From CAVWNR01 sp963756525 (GTDB lineage Bacteria > Actinomycetota > Actinomycetes > Mycobacteriales > Jatrophihabitantaceae): a stretch of DNA of 64,000 bases. Numbering within the stretch: the first letter of the stretch is position 1; each line of letters begins with the position of its first letter. Below, piece after piece: positions 24,922-32,840 of the stretch. The stretch covers positions 186,001 to 250,000 of the forward strand of contig CAVWNR010000003.1 of NCBI GenBank assembly GCA_963756525.1, written 5' to 3'. Below the pieces are notes generated by a model, which saw nothing but the letters and a program-made list of their open reading frames with translations, searched no databases and was not told the DNA's origin. The translations under genes were made by a program, and so were the position numbers.

Positions 24922-26052
24922 GTGCCTCGACCCTCCCCCGAAACCCTGCATGCCGCCCTGGCCACCGTCCTCGACCCCGAGATCCGCAAGCCGATCACCG
25001 AGCTGGACATGGTCGAGTCTGTCCGGGTCGGCGACGGCGGTGTGGTGGACGTGTCGGTGCTGCTGACCGTCGCCGGCTGCCCGATGAAGGCGCAGCTGAC
25101 GCGTGACGTGACCGCCGCCGTCGCCCGGGTCGACGGCGTCACCGACGTCCGGGTGAACCTGGGCGTGATGACCGATGCGCAGCGCACGGCGCTGCGGCAG
25201 AAGCTGCGCGGCGGCGAGCAGGTGAACGAGATCCCGTTCGCGCAGCCGGGCTCACGTACCCGGGTATACGCGGTGGCGTCCGGCAAGGGCGGGGTGGGCA
25301 AGTCGTCGGTGACGGTCAACGTGGCGGCCGCGCTGGCAGCGGGTGGGCTCGCCGTGGGCGTGCTGGACGCCGACATCTACGGCTTCTCGGTGCCGCGCAT
25401 GCTGGGCGTCACCGGGCGGCCCACCCAGGTCGAGCAGATGATCCTGCCGCCGGTGGCGCACGGCGTAAAGGTGATCTCGATCGGCATGTTCATCCAGGGC
25501 AACACCGCCGTGGTGTGGCGCGGCCCGATGCTGCACCGCGCGTTGCAACAGTTCCTCGCCGACGTGTTCTGGGGCGACTTGGACGTGCTGCTCATGGACC
25601 TTCCGCCGGGCACCGGCGACATCGCGATCTCGGTGGCGCAGCTGGTGCCGTCGACGGAGCTGCTGGTGGTGACCACGCCGCAGCTCGCCGCCCGGGAGGT
25701 CGCCGAGCGGGCGGGGTCGATCGCGCTGCAGACCCACCAGCAGCTCGTCGGCGTCGTCGAGAACATGAGCTGGCTGGACATGCCCGACGGCTCGCGGATG
25801 GAGCTCTTCGGCAGCGGCGGCGGCCAGTCGGTCGCCGACTCGCTCGCGGCGGCCACCGGCACCCGGGTGCCGCTGCTCGGCCAGATCCCGATCGACCAGC
25901 GCATACGCGAGGGCGGCGACGCCGGCGCGCCGGTGGTGCTCACCGACCCCGACTCCCCGGCCGCTGCGGCGCTGCGTCGAGTCGCCGACACGCTGGCCGG
26001 CCGGCAGACGAGCCTGGTCGGCCGCTCCCTCGGGCTCAGCCCCGCCCGCTGA
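24922..26052 (+). CDS. mrp: Mrp/NBP35-type P-loop ATPase, Fe-S cluster carrier
   Basis: 376 residues. The N-terminal MIP18/DUF59 domain (about 1-95: LDPEIRKPITELDMVESV, VAGCPMK) precedes the ParA/MinD-like ATPase with Walker A SGKGGVGKSSV (121-128), DADIYGFSVPRMLG and LLMDLPPGTGDIAIS. Mrp proteins carry Fe-S clusters to apoproteins. The CxxC pair usual after ENMS is missing (ENMSWLDMPDGSRM), as I recall for mycobacterial Mrp too. Its place near tatB, htrA and sigE matches the mycobacterial gene order. Confidence 0.93.
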   Translation: MPRPSPETLHAALATVLDPEIRKPITELDMVESVRVGDGGVVDVSVLLTVAGCPMKAQLTRDVTAAVARVDGVTDVRVNLGVMTDAQRTALRQKLRGGEQVNEIPFAQPGSRTRVYAVASGKGGVGKSSVTVNVAAALAAGGLAVGVLDADIYGFSVPRMLGVTGRPTQVEQMILPPVAHGVKVISIGMFIQGNTAVVWRGPMLHRALQQFLADVFWGDLDVLLMDLPPGTGDIAISVAQLVPSTELLVVTTPQLAAREVAERAGSIALQTHQQLVGVVENMSWLDMPDGSRMELFGSGGGQSVADSLAAATGTRVPLLGQIPIDQRIREGGDAGAPVVLTDPDSPAAAALRRVADTLAGRQTSLVGRSLGLSPAR

Positions 26053-26072
26053 GCATTCGGGCCACGCTCGTC

Positions 26073-26141
26073 GATCACCTTTTCCCCGCTGGTGACCGGT
26101 TGGACGGCTCGCAACCGGGCACGAGCGGGGAAAAGGTGATC
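26073..26141. repeat. intergenic palindrome, family 1 copy B
   Basis: Perfect 18-bp arms GATCACCTTTTCCCCGCT (26073-26090) and complement (26124-26141) around a 33-base loop, between convergent mrp and tatB. The arms are nearly identical to those at 18350-18418. Confidence 0.85.
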
Positions 26142-26193
26142 CAACAAGGGGGCCGATCTAACCGGGGGCCGGCGCGCGGGGGCTGGGGGCGAA

Positions 26194-26565
26194 TCAGGTG
26201 GCGTCGGGGTCGAACGGAGCGCGCTCACCGCGGCCGAGCGGCTGCTGCCCCGGCGGCTTGGCTGCGCTCGCCGGAACCTCTGCGGCCGGCGGCGCCGCCG
26301 GCGTCTCGTCGTCGCCGAGGAGCGCCCGCTGGATGGCGGTGCGCGGGTTCAGCGAACGGAGCTCCTTCAGCGCGTCCAGGTCGAGGTTGGCGAACTCCGG
26401 GCCGAGCTCATCGCGCAGCTGGCTTCGCGCGCCGGTCGACAGCTCGCGCAGCGTCTTGAGCATGCGGGCCGCGTCGCGGGCCAGGCCGGGTAGCCGCTCC
26501 GGGCCGAGGACGATCAGGCCGACGAGGATGAGCACCCCGAGCTCCATCGGCCCGACGTTGAACAT
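26194..26565 (-). CDS. tatB: Sec-independent translocase subunit TatB
   Basis: 123 residues. N-terminal helix MELGVLILVGLIVLGPERLPGLA with the conserved GPERLP hinge, followed by an amphipathic helix (DAARMLKTLRELSTGARSQL) and EFANLDLDALKEL, then a Pro/Ala-rich tail. TatB with TatC binds twin-arginine signal peptides at the membrane. ATG 26565 is 6 bases after a TACACT -10 box. It lies 28 bases downstream of htrA's stop on the same strand, as in the mycobacterial sigE locus. Confidence 0.93.
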   Translation of the reverse strand: MFNVGPMELGVLILVGLIVLGPERLPGLARDAARMLKTLRELSTGARSQLRDELGPEFANLDLDALKELRSLNPRTAIQRALLGDDETPAAPPAAEVPASAAKPPGQQPLGRGERAPFDPDAT

Positions 26566-26571
26566 GCGCCG

Positions 26572-26577
26572 AGTGTA
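26572..26577 (-). promoter_or_regulatory. -10 box TACACT for tatB
   Basis: 6 bases upstream of ATG 26565; suggests tatB also has its own leaderless transcript inside the htrA-tatB intergenic space. Confidence 0.4.
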
Positions 26578-26593
26578 GGCCGCCCGCGGCCCG

Positions 26594-28252
26594 TCAGCTG
26601 TTGCCGAGAGTCACCTTCACGGTGACCTCCTCGCCGCTGTTACCGCGGAAGAAGTGCACCGTGACCACGTTTCCCGGCTTGTAGGACTGGACGGTGACCG
26701 TGAGCTCGTCGGCCGAGTCGATCAGGGTGTGGTCGACCAGCGTGATCACGTCGCCCTCCTTGAGCCCCGCCTTGTCGGCCGGACCGCCGGGGACGACCTG
26801 CAGGATGTACGCGCCGTCGCGGCTGCCGTCGGTGACGCTGCGGCTGGACAGGCCGATGGACGCGTGCGCCACCTCGCCGGTGTGGATCAGCTCGGTGGCG
26901 ATCTGGCGAGCCTGGTCGATCGGGATGGCGAAGCCGAGACCGATGTTGCCGTTGCTGCTGCCGCCGACGTTCTGGCTGGGCAGCGAGGCGTTCGCCGAGT
27001 TGACGCCGATGACCGTCCCGGATGCGTCGACCAGCGCACCACCGGAGTTGCCCGGATTGATCGCGGCATCGGTCTGGATGGCGCTGAAGACCACGTCAGG
27101 GTCGTTGCCCTCACCGGCCACGTGCACCGGCCGGTTGAGCGCCGAGACGATGCCCGAGGTGACCGTTCCGGACAGGCCCAGCGGCGAGCCGATCGCGATC
27201 ACCGGGTCGCCGACCGCCAGCTTGCTGGAGTCGCCGAGCGTCGCCACGGTCAGGTTCGTGGGCTCGACCTTGAGCACGGCGAGGTCGGTGACCGGGTCCC
27301 GCCCGACGATTTTCGCGACCTGGCGCGACTTGTCGGCGAAGGTCACCCGGATCGTTCCGCCGCTCGCGGCCGCGGAGATCACGTGGTTGTTGGTGAGGAT
27401 GTAGCCGTGCTTGTCGATCACGACGCCGGAGCCGACGCCGACCACGTCCTGCGTCGTCTCCTGGATCGACACCACCGCCGGCGAGACCCGGCGGGCGATG
27501 TCGGCGACCGAGCCGGGGGGCCGGTTCGCCGGCGTGCCGCCCTGGGCGAGCTTGACGTCCGGATTGGTCAGCATGCTGTGCGCTCGGTTGGCCAGCCAGT
27601 AGCCGGCGCCGCCGCCAAGTGATCCGGCGATGAGCGCCACCAGTACGGCCAGCAGCAGGGCGGACAGGCCGAACCTGGCCCGCCGGCCTGGCCGGGCAAC
27701 CGCCTCGTCCGCGTCCGGCTCGGGCGCGACGTCCTCGTCCGCCTGCTCGGTGTCGAGCTCCGGGTCGAGTTGGTTCGCAGCGCCCTGGCTGAACACGGCC
27801 GGCCGGCCCAGCCAGAACGGCGAGTAGGGATCGCGCCACGGGTCGTGACGCGCGTCGGGCTTCCACCAGGGGGACTCCCTGGTCGGCCCGCCGGGACCGA
27901 TCCGGCTGCCGGGCTCGGGGTCGAACCCGTCGCGACCGGCGTGTTCGGTGCGCCCGAACGCCCGGGTCAGCTCGGGATGTACTGGTGCCGCCGCGGTGTG
28001 AGCCGGACGGATGCGTTCGCCCGCAAGCGGTGCGAACTCGGCACTGCTACCGGCCGGGCGGGCGAACTCGACCCGCTCGTGCGGGGAGACCGTCGGGGGC
28101 GGCGGCGAGTACAACGGCTCGGGCTGGCGCGGCGCGAACCCGCCGCTGACCCCGTGCGGGCGCCCGAACGCCGCCTCGCCGTCATCGTGCGCGAGCAGGC
28201 CGTCGTCGGCTTGGCCGGGTGCCGGCCGGCCGGTCGGGTGCTCGTCGCCCAT
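26594..28252 (-). CDS. htrA: HtrA/DegP-like serine protease with PDZ domain
   Basis: 552 residues. A long disordered Pro-rich cytoplasmic part (1-190) is followed by one membrane helix (about 194-217). The trypsin-like protease domain has His290 (TNNHV), Asp323 (TDLAV) and Ser403 (NPGNSGG), and a C-terminal PDZ domain (about 450-545) follows. The protease domain should lie outside the membrane and degrade or refold damaged envelope proteins. Gene order sigE - anti-sigma - htrA - tatB is that of mycobacteria, where HtrA belongs to the envelope-stress response. ATG 28252 has GAGGAG upstream. Confidence 0.94.
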   Translation of the reverse strand: MGDEHPTGRPAPGQADDGLLAHDDGEAAFGRPHGVSGGFAPRQPEPLYSPPPPTVSPHERVEFARPAGSSAEFAPLAGERIRPAHTAAAPVHPELTRAFGRTEHAGRDGFDPEPGSRIGPGGPTRESPWWKPDARHDPWRDPYSPFWLGRPAVFSQGAANQLDPELDTEQADEDVAPEPDADEAVARPGRRARFGLSALLLAVLVALIAGSLGGGAGYWLANRAHSMLTNPDVKLAQGGTPANRPPGSVADIARRVSPAVVSIQETTQDVVGVGSGVVIDKHGYILTNNHVISAAASGGTIRVTFADKSRQVAKIVGRDPVTDLAVLKVEPTNLTVATLGDSSKLAVGDPVIAIGSPLGLSGTVTSGIVSALNRPVHVAGEGNDPDVVFSAIQTDAAINPGNSGGALVDASGTVIGVNSANASLPSQNVGGSSNGNIGLGFAIPIDQARQIATELIHTGEVAHASIGLSSRSVTDGSRDGAYILQVVPGGPADKAGLKEGDVITLVDHTLIDSADELTVTVQSYKPGNVVTVHFFRGNSGEEVTVKVTLGNS

Positions 28253-28326
28253 GCTGTGCAGTTCTCCTCACCTGAGACTGTCGAGTCTGCCGCACGCTTC
28301 GCGCTGCCCGCACTGAGGAGCTGGCG

Positions 28327-28926
28327 CTACGGGCGCGACGGGGCAGCCCACCCTGGCGTCGATTCCGGGTCGGGAAGCAGGTCGGAGACGACGTTGACGG
28401 CCGGCGCCGGGTGGAAGCCGACGGACGTGACCCGCGACGCCGGCTCCGGCGCGGGCGACCGAGGTGTGCCGCCCGCGGCGGCCACCCCTGCGCTGGCCGC
28501 GCCGATTGCGGCGATGGTGGCGACGGCGAGCACGCCGAGCGCGCCGTGCCGGCGGCCGATGCGTTCGAGGTTCCGGGGGTGCTGCGGCACCGCCGGCAGC
28601 ATGGCCATCCGGTCGGCGGGTGACGTCCCGAACGCGCGGAACAGCGCGGAGCCGTCGGCGCTCATCGCGGCCGGCGCACGCCCGAGCGGGGTGGTGGCCG
28701 GCAGCTCGCGGAGCCGGTCGAGCAGCCCGCTCGGCAGTGCCGGCGCGGGCGCGGCGCGCAGCGCCCAGACCGCCTCGCGCTGGACCCTGACGGCGTGCGC
28801 ACACTCCGGGCATCCGGCGATATGGCGGTCGGCGCGCCCGCGGGCGGTCGCGCTGAGCACGCCGTCGGCGTAGGCGGCGACCGCCTCGTCGGAGAGGTGC
28901 TGCGCGGGCAGGGCAGGGCGGCTCAC
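28327..28926 (-). CDS. rseA: anti-sigma factor with zinc-binding ZAS motif (RseA-like)
   Basis: 199 residues. The N-terminal zinc anti-sigma motif HIAGCPEC gives H35, C39, C42, and a likely membrane helix lies at about 128-150 (GALGVLAVATIAAIGAASAGVAAAGG). The ATG overlaps the sigE stop by 4 bases (ATGA), so the two are translationally coupled, as expected for an anti-sigma that holds its sigma factor. Unlike mycobacterial RseA it appears to have a membrane segment. Confidence 0.9.
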   Translation of the reverse strand: MSRPALPAQHLSDEAVAAYADGVLSATARGRADRHIAGCPECAHAVRVQREAVWALRAAPAPALPSGLLDRLRELPATTPLGRAPAAMSADGSALFRAFGTSPADRMAMLPAVPQHPRNLERIGRRHGALGVLAVATIAAIGAASAGVAAAGGTPRSPAPEPASRVTSVGFHPAPAVNVVSDLLPDPESTPGWAAPSRP

Positions 28927-29525
28927 GGCCGAGGACCACCCGCAAGTTCAGCTGACGCCGGCATGTCCGGCTCTGCCGGGCGCACGCCAGGCGCGCGGTG
29001 GGCGAGCGCCTCCCGCAGCAGCACCCGTCCGCGGTGGATCCGGGAGCGGACGGTGCCGACCTTGACGCCGAGCGTCGCGGCGATCTCTTCGTAGGACAGC
29101 TGCTCCAGGTCGCAGAGCACCACCGCAGCGCGGAAGTCGGCAGGCAGGGCGTCGAGCGCCTGCTGGATCTCCGGGTCGAGGTGCATCTCGGCGTACGCCT
29201 GCTCCGGGCCCGCCGTCGTGGCGGCCAGCCGGTCGCTCGCGTCCTCGGGAAGCGCGTCGAAGCGGATCCGCTGCCGGCGACGCGCCATGTCGAGGAAGAG
29301 GTTCGTGGTGATCCGGTGCAGCCAGCCCTCGAACGTCCCGGGCGTGTATTCGGCCAGGGACTTGAAGACCCGGACGAACGTCTCCTGCGTGAGGTCCTCG
29401 GCATCGGCGCGGTTGCCGGAGAGCCGATAGGCGAGCCGGTAGACGCGGTCGGCGTGTTCGCGCACGACCTCGTCCCATGTGGGCGGCACCCACACCGCCG
29501 TATCCGTCACGAGTGGCTCCCCCAT
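28923..29525 (-). CDS. sigE: ECF RNA polymerase sigma factor SigE
   Basis: 200 residues. Sigma region 2 (VVREHADRVYRLAYRLSGNRADAEDLTQETFVRVF, about 20-58, plus GTFEGWLHRITTNLFLDMARRR) and region 4 (DALPADFRAAVVLCDLEQLSYEEIAATLGVKVGTVRSRIHRGR, about 124-168). Directs transcription of envelope-stress genes and is held inactive by the anti-sigma encoded next. The upstream GGGAAC-N17-CGTT at 29585-29609 looks like its own promoter. The neighbouring anti-sigma, htrA and tatB support the SigE name. Confidence 0.93.
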   Translation of the reverse strand: MGEPLVTDTAVWVPPTWDEVVREHADRVYRLAYRLSGNRADAEDLTQETFVRVFKSLAEYTPGTFEGWLHRITTNLFLDMARRRQRIRFDALPEDASDRLAATTAGPEQAYAEMHLDPEIQQALDALPADFRAAVVLCDLEQLSYEEIAATLGVKVGTVRSRIHRGRVLLREALAHRAPGVRPAEPDMPASAELAGGPRP

Positions 29526-29582
29526 CTGCTGACGCCGATTGTGTCCGGTCCAGCCAACCAGCGGCAGCGCCGATCCAGGTCA

Positions 29583-29609
29583 AACGCCTCAGCGCTCCTT
29601 TACGTTCCC
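29583..29609 (-). promoter_or_regulatory. ECF-type promoter upstream of sigE
   Basis: On the minus strand GGGAAC (29604-29609) is followed after 17 bases by CGTT, 60-85 bases before the sigE start. GGAAC/CGTT pairs are the usual targets of SigE-class factors, so this suggests autoregulation. Confidence 0.5.
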
Positions 29610-29678
29610 AGTCGAGATAAGTCGCCAGCTAGGGATGCACTGTGCGCTAGCTGTGCAAGCTGTGCAAGCTGCCCGCCC

Positions 29679-29684
29679 TACGCT
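29679..29684 (+). promoter_or_regulatory. -10 box TACGCT for the decarboxylase gene
   Basis: 7 bases upstream of ATG 29692. Just before it lie two direct copies of CTGTGCAAG (29651-29668). Confidence 0.4.
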
Positions 29685-29691
29685 GAGCGCC

Positions 29692-31050
29692 ATGCACCGC
29701 TACACGCACGACGACGACGTCACCGCCCGGGCGCTGGCGGACTACTGCTTGGACCGCCTGGCGATGAACGCGCCGCTGGACCGGCCGGCCACTGCGCAGC
29801 AGTTGGAAGCCGCCGCCGGGGCGACGATCACCGCGCAGGGCCTCGGGGGGGAGAAGGCGGTGCGGCTGTGGGCCGACGTGCTCGGACCCGCGTGCCTGTC
29901 CGTGGACCATCCCCGGTACCTGTCGTTCATCCCAAGCGCGCCGACGAAAGCCGCCGCCAGCTTCGACATGCTCGTCGGCGCGTCCAGCGTCTACGCGGGC
30001 TCCTGGCTGGAGGGCGCCGGCGCCGTGTACGCCGAGAACCAGGCGCTGCGCTGGATCGCCGAGCTGGCCGGGCTGCCGCCGACGTCCGGTGGGGCGTTCG
30101 TGCAGGGCGGCACGATCGGCAACCTCTCCGCGCTGGTGGCGGCGCGCGAGGCGGCGCTGGAGCGGCGCGGGGGGCGGCCGGCCCGCTGGGCGGTCTGCGT
30201 CAGCGACGAGAGCCACTCGTCGGTCAAGCATGCGCTGCGCGTCGTTCTGGACGTCGACGCGGTGCAGGTGTCCGGCGACGAGCGTGGCCGGATGACCGGC
30301 CCGGCCCTGCGCCGGACGCTGGCAGACCTGCCCGCGGAGGTCATCGAGGGCATGTTCGCCGTCGTCGTCACGGCGGGCACCACCAACCTCGGCGTGGTCG
30401 ACGACATCGCCGGTGTGGCGGAGGTCGCGGCGGAGCAGGGCTGGTGGTTGCACGTGGACGGGGCGTACGGGGGTGCCGGTTTGGCCGCGCCGAGCGTCCG
30501 GCAGCTGTTCGCCGGCGTGGAGCGTGCCGACTCGTTCATCGTCGACCCGCACAAGTGGCTCTTCGCGCCGTTCGACAGCTGCGCGCTGATCTACCGCGAC
30601 CCGCGGCAGGGTCGGGCCGCGCACACCCAGCGCGCGGGCTACCTCGATCCGGTCAACGTCGAAGGCGAGTGGAACCCGTCCGACTTCGCGGTGCAGCTGA
30701 CCCGGCGGGCTCGCGGGCTGCCGTTCTGGTTCTCCCTTGCCGTGCACGGAACCGACGCCTACCGCGACGCGGTCGAGCAGACGCTCGCCGTGGCCCGTGC
30801 CGGCGCTGAGCTGATCCGCGCCGCCGAGCACCTGCGGCTGCTCGTCGAGCCCGACCTGACCGTGCTGATCTTCGAACGGATCGGCTGGACGGACGACGAC
30901 TACGCCCGCTGGAGCGCCCACCTGCTCGACGAGCAGTTCGCGTTCGTCACCCCGACCCGGCACCGCGGGCAGGTCTGCACCCGGTTCGCGATCGTCAACC
31001 CGCTCACCACCGCCGAGGACCTCGCGTTGATCATCGACTCGATGCGCTGA
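29692..31050 (+). CDS. PLP-dependent group II decarboxylase family protein
   Basis: 452 residues with the fold-type I group II decarboxylase layout. SGGAFVQGGTIGNLSALVAARE binds PLP phosphate, SDESHSSVKHALRVV has the stacking His, VVVTAGTTNLGVVDDI and WLHVDGAYGGAGL hold the PLP-pyridine Asp, and VDPHKWLFAPFDSCALIY has the Schiff-base Lys. The family includes aromatic-amino-acid, glutamate, aspartate and diaminobutyrate decarboxylases; the substrate is not determined. It sits between sigE and the O-methyltransferase that directly adjoin in mycobacteria. Confidence 0.9.
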   Translation: MHRYTHDDDVTARALADYCLDRLAMNAPLDRPATAQQLEAAAGATITAQGLGGEKAVRLWADVLGPACLSVDHPRYLSFIPSAPTKAAASFDMLVGASSVYAGSWLEGAGAVYAENQALRWIAELAGLPPTSGGAFVQGGTIGNLSALVAAREAALERRGGRPARWAVCVSDESHSSVKHALRVVLDVDAVQVSGDERGRMTGPALRRTLADLPAEVIEGMFAVVVTAGTTNLGVVDDIAGVAEVAAEQGWWLHVDGAYGGAGLAAPSVRQLFAGVERADSFIVDPHKWLFAPFDSCALIYRDPRQGRAAHTQRAGYLDPVNVEGEWNPSDFAVQLTRRARGLPFWFSLAVHGTDAYRDAVEQTLAVARAGAELIRAAEHLRLLVEPDLTVLIFERIGWTDDDYARWSAHLLDEQFAFVTPTRHRGQVCTRFAIVNPLTTAEDLALIIDSMR

Positions 31051-31111
31051 CTCGACGAGCGCTGGACAGCGCAGCCCGGCGATTGCGCGATCGAGGAGTT
31101 AGCGGCGGCGC

Positions 31112-31117
31112 TACGCT
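31112..31117 (+). promoter_or_regulatory. -10 box TACGCT for the O-methyltransferase gene
   Basis: 7 bases upstream of ATG 31125, identical in sequence and spacing to the box before 29692. Confidence 0.45.
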
Positions 31118-31124
31118 GCTGGCC

Positions 31125-31769
31125 ATGCCTTTCGACGCGATGATCGGCACGCCCAGCCTCACCTTCGTCGAGAACTGGCTGGCCGAGGACGAGCCGCTCG
31201 CCACAGCGCGCGCGCACGCCGCCGAGCTCGGCACCTGCGTGCCGATCGGATCCGGTGGTGGCGCGGTGCTGCGCTTCCTCGCTGCCGTGGTCAGCGCGAA
31301 GGCCGTGGTGGAGGTCGGCACCGGCGCCGGCACGTCCGGGCTGTGGCTGCTGCGCGGCATGCGACCCGACGGCGTACTCACCACCGTCGACATCGAGGCC
31401 GAGCACCAGCGCCTGGCCAAGCAGACCTACGCGGCTGCGGGGATCGCGTCCAACCGCTATCGGCTGATCAACGGGCCGGCGGGCGACGTCCTACCCCGGC
31501 TCACCGACGGCGCGTACGACCTGGTCTTCGTCGACGCCGACAAGACCGCCTACCTGGACTACCTGCCGCAGGCCGTGCGCCTGCTCCGCTCCGGCGGGGT
31601 GCTCGCCTACGACAATGCGCTGCGCCACGACCAGGTCGCCGACCTGAGCGCGCGGGACGCGGAGACGGTGACCACCCGGGAGCTGGTCCGTGCGGTGCGC
31701 GACGACGAGCGGCTCGTCCCGGCGCTGCTGCCGGTCGGCGACGGCCTGCTCGTCGCGGTCAAACGCTGA
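31125..31769 (+). CDS. O-methyltransferase, class I SAM-dependent (Rv1220c-like)
   Basis: 214 residues of the catechol/caffeoyl-CoA-type O-methyltransferase family. VVEVGTGAGTSGLWLLRGM is SAM motif I, TVDIEAEHQRLAKQTYAAAGI follows, and YDLVFVDADKTAYLDYLPQAV carries the metal-binding acidic residues; GGVLAYDNALRH follows. A homologue of this family lies beside sigE in mycobacteria. The substrate is unknown. Confidence 0.92.
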   Translation: MPFDAMIGTPSLTFVENWLAEDEPLATARAHAAELGTCVPIGSGGGAVLRFLAAVVSAKAVVEVGTGAGTSGLWLLRGMRPDGVLTTVDIEAEHQRLAKQTYAAAGIASNRYRLINGPAGDVLPRLTDGAYDLVFVDADKTAYLDYLPQAVRLLRSGGVLAYDNALRHDQVADLSARDAETVTTRELVRAVRDDERLVPALLPVGDGLLVAVKR

Positions 31770-31795
31770 CCGGTTCTCGCCCGGTATCTGACGGC

Positions 31796-32092
31796 ATGGC
31801 GTGCTACGTCGACGCGGTGCGCTCCTACCCGCGGGCCGGTCTGCGCTTCACCGAGTACTGCCACTTGCTCGCCGACGGCCGCGACGAGCTGCACGCGATG
31901 GCCGATGCGCTGGGCATGCCGCGCCGGGCGTTCCAGGACCATCCGTGGCGCTGGCACTACGACCTGCCGGGGCCGCTGCGTGCCGACGCGCTGCGACTCG
32001 GCGCCGTCGAGGCGAACATGCACGAGGTCGGTGCCCTGCTGCGCGCCCGGCGGGACGCCGTGCGCGCCGCCCGGCGCCGCGCGCCGCAGTAG
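31796..32092 (+). CDS. DUF4031 family small protein
   Basis: 98 residues, MACYVDAVRSY at the N-terminus, then CHLLADGRDELHAMADALGM and HPWRWHYDLPG, matching the DUF4031 pattern of small proteins with conserved D, C/H and W residues. Function unknown. It starts 26 bases after the methyltransferase stop; its TAG stop is inside the TAGGGT box of the next gene. Confidence 0.8.
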   Translation: MACYVDAVRSYPRAGLRFTEYCHLLADGRDELHAMADALGMPRRAFQDHPWRWHYDLPGPLRADALRLGAVEANMHEVGALLRARRDAVRAARRRAPQ

Positions 32093-32095
32093 GGT
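32090..32095 (+). promoter_or_regulatory. -10 box TAGGGT for the GPP34 gene
   Basis: 8 bases upstream of GTG 32104, overlapping the stop codon of the preceding gene. Confidence 0.3.
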
Positions 32096-32103
32096 CGACG
32101 GAC

Positions 32104-32748
32104 GTGCCGGACCGGATCGCGACCAGCCTGCTGCGCATCGCCCGCAACCCGGCGTCGGGACGCGTCGGGCACGGCAACACGCTCGACATCGGCCTGCGGG
32201 CCGGGCTGTTCGCGGACCTGGCGCTCGCCGGCGCGGTGATCAGCAACGACGCCGCCCCGCTCGCCATCGACATCGGCACGACCGGCGACCGGTTCCTCGA
32301 CGCCGTCGCCCGCGCGGTCGCGGGGCGGCCCGGCGTCTCGTGGCCACGGTGGTACCGGCACGTGCACGACGACCGCACCGCGCTCATCGGCGACCTGGTC
32401 GAGCACGGCCGCTGGGTGCGTCGCAGCCGGATTCCGGCCAGGTACGACGACGTCGACCAGCCGGGCGCGATCGAGCTCGCCGAACATGCCAACGCGGTCG
32501 CTGTCCGCCGGACCCCGCCGCGTGACGCGGCCGACGCGGTGCTGGGCACCCTGTGCGCGATCTGCGGCGCGGTCGACGCCCGGCCGCGTCCACGGGCGAT
32601 GCGCGACGAGCTCCGGCCGCTCTTGGACGAGATCGGCGTACCGGAAGACCCGATTCGCATCACCGTGCAGCACGCGCTGTTCTCGGCCGCCTCGACGGTG
32701 CGCCGCGCCCGCACCGGCCGCGGACCGGTACGGCGTGCGCTGCGGTGA
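32104..32748 (+). CDS. GPP34 (GOLPH3-like) family protein
   Basis: 214 residues, all-alpha, with the bacterial GPP34 layout: LLRIARNPASGRVGHGNTLDIGLRAGLFADLALAGAV at the N-terminus, DRTALIGDLVEHGRWVRRSR in the middle and repeated DAVLGTLCAICGAVDA-like helices. Eukaryotic GOLPH3 binds phosphatidylinositol-4-phosphate and retains Golgi glycosyltransferases. The role of the actinobacterial homologues is not established; a membrane-lipid-binding role is possible. Confidence 0.8.
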   Translation: MPDRIATSLLRIARNPASGRVGHGNTLDIGLRAGLFADLALAGAVISNDAAPLAIDIGTTGDRFLDAVARAVAGRPGVSWPRWYRHVHDDRTALIGDLVEHGRWVRRSRIPARYDDVDQPGAIELAEHANAVAVRRTPPRDAADAVLGTLCAICGAVDARPRPRAMRDELRPLLDEIGVPEDPIRITVQHALFSAASTVRRARTGRGPVRRALR

Positions 32749-32827
32749 GACAACATCACGCTCGGGGCAGGCAACAGTAGGGCTTTCACCCGCGCAAGTC
32801 CTGGGCAGCCCCTGTCCGTGCTGCGCG

Positions 32828-32833
32828 TAGGTT
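32828..32833 (+). promoter_or_regulatory. -10 box TAGGTT for cofD
   Basis: 7 bases upstream of GTG 32841; no ribosome site. Confidence 0.45.
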
Positions 32834-32840
32834 CGAACGC

